Shown here piece after piece: positions 10,497 through 17,414 of a DNA stretch of 24,298 nt. Below the pieces are notes generated by a model that worked only from the letters and a program-made list of their open reading frames with translations, made no database searches and was not told the origin of the DNA. The DNA is taken from the NCBI GenBank assembly GCA_964455485.1, contig CAYVXT010000049.1:1-24298 (forward strand). Reading direction: 5' to 3'. This DNA is from CAYVXT01 sp964455485. GTDB lineage: Bacteria > Patescibacteriota > Minisyncoccia > Phycocordibacterales > WO2-35-19. How positions within the stretch are numbered: the stretch's first letter is position 1; each line of letters begins with the position of its first letter. The position numbers and the translations under genes are program-made.

Positions 10497-10502
10497 ATTA
10501 TA
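10497..10502 (-). promoter_or_regulatory. -10 box of giant surface gene, near-leaderless
   Basis: A perfect TATAAT on the minus strand ends 7 bp before the ATG at 10489, so transcription would start at or next to the start codon. No good -35 hexamer is seen 16-18 bp upstream, and no Shine-Dalgarno fits. A leaderless or almost leaderless mRNA is inferred. Confidence 0.45.
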
Positions 10503-10812
10503 CAATCTCGGATGGACGAGAAGAAAGAAAAAATGGGGATAAATATAATAAAATTTAGATTCTAAAAAAATAAAATTTAAAATAAAAATTCAAAAAAATA
10601 TGGCTAAGTTAAGGTTTAAATAAAAGAATCATAAAAAACTAAAATTAAAAATTAATATCTATATTTATAAAAATTTATTCAGAAAATTAAATTGTGACTT
10701 TAGTAGTAGTATCACCCTCATGCTATTTAAAACAAATATATAAAATCTAATTAACATATATAATCTTTATTAAATATATAAAATTTGTATACTTATTTAT
10801 AAAGGTTTAGTA
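10503..10812. other. AT-rich divergent intergenic region
   Basis: About 310 bp of extremely AT-rich DNA lies between the divergently read giant surface gene and the small HTH gene. It is dominated by A- and T-runs, with no plausible coding frame. A short less AT-rich island (gtgactttagtagtagtatc) begins near 10694. It must hold the plus-strand promoter for the HTH gene (TATACT near 10788 is a candidate -10), but no convincing -35 is seen. Binding sites for either HTH protein may be here; no clear operator palindrome was recognised. Confidence 0.6.
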
Positions 10813-11070
10813 ATGTTTAATAATCTTATAATGGCAAAATATATAACAATCAAAGACGCGTCCAGAATACTAGGTGTTTCCAAAATGACACTTAGAAACT
10901 GGGATAATTCTGGGAAGCTCAAAGCTCATAGGCACCCCTTCAATAATTACAGGGTCTACGATGTTTCTGATATAGAAAGTGTATTGGAATTGATTGAATC
11001 TAGTCCAAAAGTTATACAAGAAAAGAAAGACGAGATCAAGAAGCTTACTGTGCAACATCTTAATGAGTAA
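10813..11070 (+). CDS. Small MerR/excisionase-like helix-turn-helix DNA-binding protein
   Basis: 85 residues. The ATG at 10813 is preceded by AAAGG at 10801-10805, a fair Shine-Dalgarno at 7-nt spacing; an internal ATG at 10831 is the alternative. Residues ~9-60 form a winged HTH of the MerR/excisionase type (ITIKDASRILGVSKMTLRNW, then GKLKAHRHPFNNYRVY), close in pattern to the DNA-binding half of IS607-type resolvases. There is no recombinase domain, effector domain or Cys metal site. A short charged tail follows, EKKDEIKKLTV. It is divergent from the giant gene, whose N-terminus also has an excisionase-like HTH, so local regulation is plausible but unproven. It could be a remnant of a mobile element, but nothing else of such an element is adjacent. 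Confidence 0.8.
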   Translation: MFNNLIMAKYITIKDASRILGVSKMTLRNWDNSGKLKAHRHPFNNYRVYDVSDIESVLELIESSPKVIQEKKDEIKKLTVQHLNE

Positions 11071-11762
11071 CCATTCCCCTGCCGACAGTCATTTATAATT
11101 GCGAATATCTAAATATTTTTTTGAATATTTTCCAAATATTTATTGGTTCAATTTCGATGATAATTTAATTATAAATATATTTGAAACTAATATTTATTTA
11201 TTAAATGAGAGAATGATTTTATAGTTTCTATAGTATTTTTGACAATACCCATATATATGTATGGTCAAAAGTATTTTAATAAAATTTATTGATATTAAAA
11301 TTGAATTCGCCTAACTTATCTTATTTTTCTAAAAGCTGTACGGACTTTTAAAGTTTGGTTTTGTAATTCTAAATAATAAACTACCTTTTTCTGTATAAAA
11401 TTTTGCTATTTCAGTTTGCTTTGCTTATTTTTTATTGCCCATAATGTAAATAGTCTTCAAATAGTTGTTATCACGCATAAACAACTTACGTGTTTATTTA
11501 TAAAATATTTTATTCATACAATCAACTGATTATTTTTTTACCAATTATGCAAAACATCATTTTTATTATAAAACAATAAGGAGATGTTTATTAATTTTAC
11601 CATTTTATCCAATAAATTTTCGCCATTTAGCGTACCAACTATATAAGTATTATATTTATTTGTCTATACTTAAAGCCGAGCGATAGATAACCAAAGCCTG
11701 GGTTTAATTATCCACATTAAGTCTTATTTTGAATTTGGTTACTGATATAATTAAATTTACAA
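11071..11762. other. AT-rich intergenic region without recognised gene
   Basis: About 690 bp with no credible coding frame. It contains a two-part hairpin at 11237-11270 (TTTTGAC ... GTCAAAA around CCATA/TATGG), which could end the HTH transcript although it lies ~165 bp past the stop, and a single consensus DnaA-box sequence TTATCCACA at 11708-11716. A low-expression RNA or a decayed gene cannot be excluded. Confidence 0.55.
11743..11751 (+). promoter_or_regulatory. Extended -10 promoter for the transposase-like gene
   Basis: TGATATAAT at 11743-11751 is a perfect extended -10 element. Its end is 11 bp before the ATG at 11763, so the leader would be only about 5 nt. There is no Shine-Dalgarno between them, and the -35 position is weak (CTTATT). 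Confidence 0.5.
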
Positions 11763-12389
11763 ATGAGGTATCAAACATTTTTCGATAACAAATTTTATTA
11801 TGGTTCTGGCTTAGGTGCTGCATCTCAGGAAATATTTAGAGATGACGAAGATAAAGTCAGATTTATTTTCTTGATTACACACATGCAGTCCCCTACCCGT
11901 TTATACAATATATCCTGGTACGGCGAACGTTACCTTAAAAAGGGATCTTTTATGCCTAGTGATAGAGTACAGAGTGAAATAATTAGTTCTAGAACTATTG
12001 AGCTTTTATGCTTTGCAGTAGTTGGAAATAAATTTGAAATAATATTAAAAAACCTGGAAGAGGCTATGCTTTCAGTTTTTATGCAACGAGTTTTAACTTC
12101 ATACAGTAAATATTTTAATTCTAAATATGGCCTGCGCGGACACGTTTTTAGCGGACCATTTAAGGCTAACATATTGGGCAATATGGATGAGTTGTTAGCA
12201 CAGTCAGCCCGTACTCATTTATTACCCTTTTCTTACAGCGAAAATCAGGAGGATTATAAGTGGTCAAGTTACATGGATTATATTGGTTCAAATAGATGGC
12301 AATCACTACTTTGCACAGACCATATAATGAATAAATTTAAAAACCAGACAGATTATAAGCAATTTGTTAATAAGCACAAATCAAACTAG
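11763..12389 (+). CDS. Y1-transposase (RAYT/IS200-like) family protein lacking the HUH motif
   Basis: 208 residues. The C-terminal half matches the REP-associated tyrosine transposase pattern: FMQRVLTSYSKYFNSKYGLR (106-125), GHVFSGPFKA (126-135), a later YKWSSYMDYIG (165-175). In active members the strand before this reads N-H-U-H, a metal-binding HUH. Here residues 89-92 are N-K-F-E, so both histidines are replaced (Lys90, Glu92). The N-terminal Y-H-I/V-Y-N-R-G motif is also gone (KFYYGSGLGA). The tyrosines of the catalytic helix (Tyr114, Tyr117) remain. The frame is intact at full length, so this looks like a retained non-catalytic relative, perhaps a DNA-hairpin-binding protein, and not a fresh pseudogene. 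Its stop overlaps the gatB stop by 4 bp on opposite strands. Family assignment is good; function is unknown. Confidence 0.75.
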   Translation: MRYQTFFDNKFYYGSGLGAASQEIFRDDEDKVRFIFLITHMQSPTRLYNISWYGERYLKKGSFMPSDRVQSEIISSRTIELLCFAVVGNKFEIILKNLEEAMLSVFMQRVLTSYSKYFNSKYGLRGHVFSGPFKANILGNMDELLAQSARTHLLPFSYSENQEDYKWSSYMDYIGSNRWQSLLCTDHIMNKFKNQTDYKQFVNKHKSN

Positions 12390-13807
12390 GACAACTTTTG
12401 AGTAAATATCTCCTTCAAAACCTGAGGATTAGCTGATCCTTTTGAAATTTTCATCCCTTGACCTATAAGGAATTGTAAAGCTGCCATTTTACCATTCTTA
12501 TATTCTGAAACTATACTTTGGTTTTCCAAAATCACATCTTCAGCGATTTTTTCAAGAACACTCCGATCACTTTTCTGGAACAACCTATTTTTTTCAGCTA
12601 TATTTTTAGGTGTGTCTTTGGTTTCTGCCATTATTACAAGTATATCCTTTGCACCACGAGACGAAATATCCCCTCTCGATACCATTTTTATGAGTTCTGA
12701 TAGATTATTAGGTTCCAATATTTGTCCCATCTCACCCAAACTGGCAACATCACTGACAATATAATTAGAAAGCAGTTGAATCTCTGATGGATCCAAGGCT
12801 TTTGCTGATTCCTCAAATAATCCTGACAGAGAAATGTTAGATATGAAAAACTCAATATCTGCGTCCTTAATGCCATACACCTTTAATCGTTCTCTTTTTT
12901 CAAAAGGAGTTTCCTTTTGCTCAGATTTAAGTATGTCAGATCTAAACTCGGGAATATCACTTATTTTAAGTTTAGGCAAATCGGGGTCTGGAAAGTATCT
13001 ATAGTCGTGAGAGTCTTCCTTTACCCTCTGAGAAAAGGTTATTTGTTTCGCCTCATCCCACCCCCTCGTTTCTTGTATAACTTTACCACCACTTTTGATC
13101 AGTTCTTCATGCCTTTTAACTTCAAATTCTATAGCTTTTTCGACAGAACGGAACGAGTTTAGATTTTTAACCTCTACTTTTGTACCAAATTTATCTGTAT
13201 CACTTATCGATATATTGGCCTCAACCCTCATCTCCCCTTTTTCCATATTTGCTTCTGCAACTTTAAGATATTGTAGTAGGAGCTGTAATTCTTTAGCAAA
13301 ATGCGCAGCTTCTTTAGCACTATGAATTACAGGTTCAGTCACGAGCTCCATTAAGGGCACTCCAGCACGATTAAAATCTACCAAGCTATAATCTCCATCA
13401 TTATCAAAATCTGTTTTGGCCTCGCCAGATAAATGTGAAGATTTTGCAGTATCTTCCTCGAGATGAATCCTTGTTAATTTAACTCCAGCAAGCTCTCCAC
13501 CTGACACAAGAGGATATTTATATTGACTGATTTGGTAGCCTTTTGGAATATCGGGATAAAAATAATTTTTTCTATCAAACTCTGATTCTTCTGTTATTTT
13601 GCCATGAACCGCCATGCCCACCTTTATGACACTTTTTACAGCCTCTTTGTTTATAACAGGCAAAGTACCTGGGTGTCCCATACAGATAGGGCAAATATTC
13701 ACATTAGGACGCTTTTCTTCAGTATCATTCCTGCACGAGCAGAACATTTTTGTTTTGGTTTTGAGCTCAGCATGTATCTCAAGACCTATAGTAGGTTTGT
13801 ATGCCAT
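12386..13807 (-). CDS. gatB: Asp/Glu-tRNA(Asn/Gln) amidotransferase subunit B
   Basis: 473 residues, normal for the family. GatB is the kinase/transamidase subunit of GatCAB, which converts Glu-tRNA(Gln) and/or Asp-tRNA(Asn) to the amidated form in the cytosol using ammonia from GatA. Visible signatures are IGLEIHAELKTKTKMFCSC, NICPICMGHPGTLPVIN (with the CxC...CPxC zinc ligands), FDRKNYFYPDIPKGYQISQY, RIHLEEDTAKS, DFNRAGVPLMELVTEP and DYRYFPDPDLP. The C-terminal ~150 residues are the helical tail/YqeY-like tRNA-binding part, ending KGSANPQVLKEIF. It is last in the GH15-ATPase-MYG1-gatB run, 17 bp after the MYG1 stop. gatA and gatC are not in the window. It stops TAG, overlapping the opposing transposase-like gene by 4 bp. 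Confidence 0.97.
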   Translation of the reverse strand: MAYKPTIGLEIHAELKTKTKMFCSCRNDTEEKRPNVNICPICMGHPGTLPVINKEAVKSVIKVGMAVHGKITEESEFDRKNYFYPDIPKGYQISQYKYPLVSGGELAGVKLTRIHLEEDTAKSSHLSGEAKTDFDNDGDYSLVDFNRAGVPLMELVTEPVIHSAKEAAHFAKELQLLLQYLKVAEANMEKGEMRVEANISISDTDKFGTKVEVKNLNSFRSVEKAIEFEVKRHEELIKSGGKVIQETRGWDEAKQITFSQRVKEDSHDYRYFPDPDLPKLKISDIPEFRSDILKSEQKETPFEKRERLKVYGIKDADIEFFISNISLSGLFEESAKALDPSEIQLLSNYIVSDVASLGEMGQILEPNNLSELIKMVSRGDISSRGAKDILVIMAETKDTPKNIAEKNRLFQKSDRSVLEKIAEDVILENQSIVSEYKNGKMAALQFLIGQGMKISKGSANPQVLKEIFTQKLS

Positions 13808-13824
13808 TGTACGGAAAATATAGC

Positions 13825-14751
13825 TTATTTTTTGGCTTCTTGCAAAGACTTTTTTGCCATCTCTATGGCCCCTTCCTTTGTTTTAGCAACTGCAAAAAAC
13901 CCTCCCTTGTGGCAAAAAATAGCATCTTTTACACCAGAAACCTTGACTAAATATTCATCTCGCAAGCCCCGCCAGTTATCTGGAAACAAAACCCGATTGG
14001 TTTCGTACATATAAACATTGTCTCGAGGGGTTTCTATACACCAAGAATCTGTCTCTGGTTCCGGATATATCATATATTTAATTTGTGGATATTTGGTAGC
14101 GGTCAACTCTTCCCATGGCACATCTTTATCAATTACCGTTATTTCATTAGCACCATACATTTCAATCATTTTGATAAACATATCTTTACCCTCCAAAAGC
14201 GCAGTTTGCGAATCGATTTCCTTCAAAAGAATTGTTTTGGCAAAATTGAGAATTTCAACAAAATTAACATCGTTCTGGCTTAATTTATCTTTCCAACTTT
14301 TTCTAAACGCTACAATAATATCTCTGGTTATGGAATATTCTTCAACCCCAGGATAAACTGATTTTATGATAGTAACCCCATTATCTTTAGCGTCTACAGG
14401 TACTACCAATTTGTTATCAATAATACTCGCCACCTCTGCAGAATCACATATCATTTCACCATAATGCTTCCATACTAGTCCAAATGAGGCATACGGTATA
14501 CCATTGGGGCGAGTACCAGCACCACCCTTTTGATGATGATCGAACCGCCCATTTTCTGGATCGTACACCATCCCAACATCGACTACTATATCCGACTTTT
14601 CGATTATTTCTGGGTCACGACTTCTTCGTATTTTAAGTTTATATCCATTCTTATCTGCCCAAATAGATAAAGTTGCGCAGGCAAAAACCTCATCCGCATG
14701 GAAGCTTCCGTTATGAGTACAAACACTTATAGTTTTTTTAAAGCCAAACAT
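13825..14751 (-). CDS. MYG1-family (UPF0160) DHH-like nuclease/hydrolase
   Basis: 308 residues, full length. The N-terminal part carries the family's metal-binding motifs: THNGSFHADE at residues 12-21 (His13, His18, Asp20), RRSRDP at 42-47, DVG at 58-60 and FDHH at 70-73, a DHH-superfamily arrangement. The second half contains the usual MYG1 elements (WCIETPRDNVYMYETNRVLFPDNWRG, then CHKGGFFAVAKTKEGAI). The eukaryotic member MYG1 is a 3'-5' RNA exonuclease; bacterial members are poorly studied, so RNA processing or decay is inferred by homology. The ATG overlaps the stop of the upstream ATPase by one base (TAATG), suggesting translational coupling. gatB follows 17 bp later. No signal peptide; cytosolic. 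Confidence 0.88.
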   Translation of the reverse strand: MFGFKKTISVCTHNGSFHADEVFACATLSIWADKNGYKLKIRRSRDPEIIEKSDIVVDVGMVYDPENGRFDHHQKGGAGTRPNGIPYASFGLVWKHYGEMICDSAEVASIIDNKLVVPVDAKDNGVTIIKSVYPGVEEYSITRDIIVAFRKSWKDKLSQNDVNFVEILNFAKTILLKEIDSQTALLEGKDMFIKMIEMYGANEITVIDKDVPWEELTATKYPQIKYMIYPEPETDSWCIETPRDNVYMYETNRVLFPDNWRGLRDEYLVKVSGVKDAIFCHKGGFFAVAKTKEGAIEMAKKSLQEAKK

Positions 14752-17414
14752 TATTTTATAAATTTATATATTATTTTCCTGACTTCTTCGACGATTATTA
14801 TGGACGAAGCAACCAAAACAATGAGCAACCAGTCATTCAAAGCAAGCGGAACAGTTTTGAGTAATTTATTTAAAAATGGATGATAAACTGCCAATAAATG
14901 AAACGAGGTAGCCCCAAATAGACCTAGAAGTAAAAACGGATTGGAAAATGGCTTATAAAATGCTGTTTTGCGATCAGATTTTACATTCCACGCGTTAAAC
15001 CATTGATAGACAACAAGTACAGTTAACGAAACAGTCCAAGCCTTTGAGGTTCCCATATATACTGAAAAAAGCGTAAGCGCACCAATCATCATTGTGGTAC
15101 TCATGAGTAGTGCTCGTATAAAAGATTTTCTTGGTAACAAACTTGTATCATTATTGCCGTCTTTAAGAGACACATTTGGTTCAAAACCCAGTGCCACCAC
15201 CATAAAACCATCGGTAACTAAATTCATCCAAAGTATCTGGCTTGGGAATAAAGGTAATGGCAATCCCAAAACCATAGCTCCAGCAATAGACAAAAATTCA
15301 CCTAAACTAGTTGATATCAAATATAAAACAACTTTCTTTATTGTGGCATATATTGATCTACCCTCTTCAATTGCTGCAATTATACTTTTAAAATTGTTGT
15401 CTAGTAATACTATGTCCGCAGCTTCCTTGGCCACTTCAGTTCCACCCTTACCCATTGCTATACCTAAATGCGCCGCTTGAAGAGATAGCGCGTCATTCAC
15501 ACCATCTCCTGTCATTCCTATTATGTCACCGCGTAATTTATATGCTTCCACAATTGAAAGTTTATGCTCTGGCAACACTCTTGCAAAAACAGCTACATTT
15601 TTAAGATCATTTGCAAGGTCGTTAGGGGCGCGACCTTCTATCATGTCTCCGGTTAACACCCTATTACCATCTATAAATATGTTTGCTTCACGCGCAATAG
15701 ATTCAGCAGTACCAGGGAAATCACCAGTGATCATTACTGTTTTTATACCACTTAGTCTTACCTCAGAAACCGCACTTGCCACCTCCTCTCTCAAAACATC
15801 GGCCATTGCATACAATCCCCCAAATATAAGTTGGGGCATATTTTCAATATCTATGGACGAGTCGACTCCTTTATAAAACGAGAAAGCTAAAATCCTTAAT
15901 CCTTCGCTCGAATATTCCTTAATTTTTTTATCTATTTCTTGTTTATCATCATCATTAATTGTACGGACACTTCCCTCGTCCCAAATATAATGGGTTTGCT
16001 TAAATATGCTTTCAGGAGCGCCGACGACAGATAAAGTAAAGCCTTCGCTTGATTTATGTAACGTAGTATGAAATTTGTGTTTGAAATCGAAGGGCGCATC
16101 AAGTACTTTTGGTTCTTCGGATTCAAGTTCCTCTTTCTTATAACCTGTTTTTTCACCTAGCATAAGAAGAGCGGCCTCTGTAGGATCACCTAATACTTTT
16201 ATTTCTCCATTCTCTAATAGCTCAACGCTAGCATTAGCACAAAAAGTAGCGATTTTACCAGCAAGTAACAGTTCTTCATGGTTGACTGGATCAATAATTT
16301 TTTCAGACAATAATATATTGCCTTCTGGAGAAAAACCTGAACCCAAGACTTTAAAATCTTTGCGGTCAACATAGACCCGCTCAACCATGAGCTCATTTTT
16401 GGTTATTGTGCCTGTTTTATCTACAGCTATAACATTTGCTTGGCCTAGAGCTTCAACTGCCTGCATGTTTTTGACTAATGCATTTCTTTTTGCCATTCGG
16501 TAAACACCCTTTGCTAGTATTAACGTGATAACTACTGGCAACCCTTCTGGAATAAGTGAGACAGATACAGCAGTAGCAGTGAAAAAGACCTCTTTAAGCC
16601 CTATACCTCTAGCCAACCCTATAACGAACATCAGAACAACTGCAACAAAAACAGCAACACCTATCATTCTGGACAATGCCCTAATTTTTACTTTTAGTGG
16701 CATTTCGGTATCAATATTGCTTAATTTTTCAGAGATACCTCCTATAAAAGTATTTATACCGGTACTCACCACAACAGCTTTCGCCTGACCAGAAACACAC
16801 AAGGTTCCTTTAAAAATTATATTTTTTCGCTCAGGGAGTGAAGTCTTTTCATCTAATATTTCAATATTTTTTTCTGTAGGCTCGGATTCGCCTGTAAGGG
16901 CAGATTCGTTAACCTTAAAGCTTTGTACGGAAATAAGACGAGCATCAGCTGGTACCTTATCACCATCGCGCAAAATTATAATATCTCCCACCACCAGATC
17001 CTCATCAGGCAACTCCATTTCAATGCCATCGCGCGAAACTACCGCTGTACCTCGAGTAAACTGTTTTATGGATTTAAGAGTCTTACGTGCTTTGCCTTCT
17101 TGTATTGTTCCTACAATAGAATTTAAGGTTAAAACAAAAAATATTATCAATCCATCAGTTACCTCTCCTATAGTACTCACAACAGCCGCCGCACATATTA
17201 GGACATATATAAGTGGATTTTTAAACTGACCAAAAAAAATAGAGATGAGTGAGGGCTCTCTGCCTTCGGGCAACGCATTTGGACCGTTTTCTAGCAATCT
17301 TTTTTGTGCTTCGTTTCTTGATAAGCCATTGTCTTGTGTTAATAGCTTCTCAAATACTGTAGCCACACCCAAAGAGTGCCACATAATTTCTTTTTCCTTT
17401 GGATTTTCAGCCAT
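14751..17414 (-). CDS. P-type (P2, Ca2+-type) cation-transporting ATPase
   Basis: Start chosen at ATG 17414 (MAENPKEKEIMW), giving 887 residues; longer forms from 17492 would lie inside the GH15 gene. Motifs in order: an N-terminal cation-ATPase domain (WHSLGVATVFEKL), actuator LTGESEP near residue 173, TM4 PEGLP near 286, phosphorylated Asp332 in DKTGTITKNE, GDPTEAALL, MITGDFPGTAESIA, hinge TGDGVNDALSLQAAHLGIAM near 633, TM5 STSLGEFLSIAGA and TM6 LWMNLVTDG. The TM4 Glu and TM6 Asn/Thr/Asp match the calcium site II of SERCA/PMR1-type pumps. The TM5 Asn of site I is Ser here, so one ion per cycle or another cation is possible. It is an inner-membrane exporter by family. Its first 8 bp overlap the end of the GH15 gene, and MYG1 follows with a 1-bp overlap. 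Confidence 0.93.
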   Translation of the reverse strand: MAENPKEKEIMWHSLGVATVFEKLLTQDNGLSRNEAQKRLLENGPNALPEGREPSLISIFFGQFKNPLIYVLICAAAVVSTIGEVTDGLIIFFVLTLNSIVGTIQEGKARKTLKSIKQFTRGTAVVSRDGIEMELPDEDLVVGDIIILRDGDKVPADARLISVQSFKVNESALTGESEPTEKNIEILDEKTSLPERKNIIFKGTLCVSGQAKAVVVSTGINTFIGGISEKLSNIDTEMPLKVKIRALSRMIGVAVFVAVVLMFVIGLARGIGLKEVFFTATAVSVSLIPEGLPVVITLILAKGVYRMAKRNALVKNMQAVEALGQANVIAVDKTGTITKNELMVERVYVDRKDFKVLGSGFSPEGNILLSEKIIDPVNHEELLLAGKIATFCANASVELLENGEIKVLGDPTEAALLMLGEKTGYKKEELESEEPKVLDAPFDFKHKFHTTLHKSSEGFTLSVVGAPESIFKQTHYIWDEGSVRTINDDDKQEIDKKIKEYSSEGLRILAFSFYKGVDSSIDIENMPQLIFGGLYAMADVLREEVASAVSEVRLSGIKTVMITGDFPGTAESIAREANIFIDGNRVLTGDMIEGRAPNDLANDLKNVAVFARVLPEHKLSIVEAYKLRGDIIGMTGDGVNDALSLQAAHLGIAMGKGGTEVAKEAADIVLLDNNFKSIIAAIEEGRSIYATIKKVVLYLISTSLGEFLSIAGAMVLGLPLPLFPSQILWMNLVTDGFMVVALGFEPNVSLKDGNNDTSLLPRKSFIRALLMSTTMMIGALTLFSVYMGTSKAWTVSLTVLVVYQWFNAWNVKSDRKTAFYKPFSNPFLLLGLFGATSFHLLAVYHPFLNKLLKTVPLALNDWLLIVLVASSIIIVEEVRKIIYKFIK

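Noticed and set aside
11237..11270. Two-part hairpin as a regulatory RNA
   Set aside because: AT-rich stems of this size are expected by chance in this gap, and there is no promoter or conserved partner to support it.
11708..11716. Consensus DnaA box TTATCCACA in an AT-rich gap, possible replication origin
   Set aside because: Only one box was found, with no cluster and no dnaA, dnaN or similar genes beside it; a chance match in AT-rich DNA is likely.
13604..14014. 136-residue plus-strand ORF across the gatB/MYG1 junction
   Set aside because: Shadow of two clearly conserved genes on the other strand; no domain or initiation signal.
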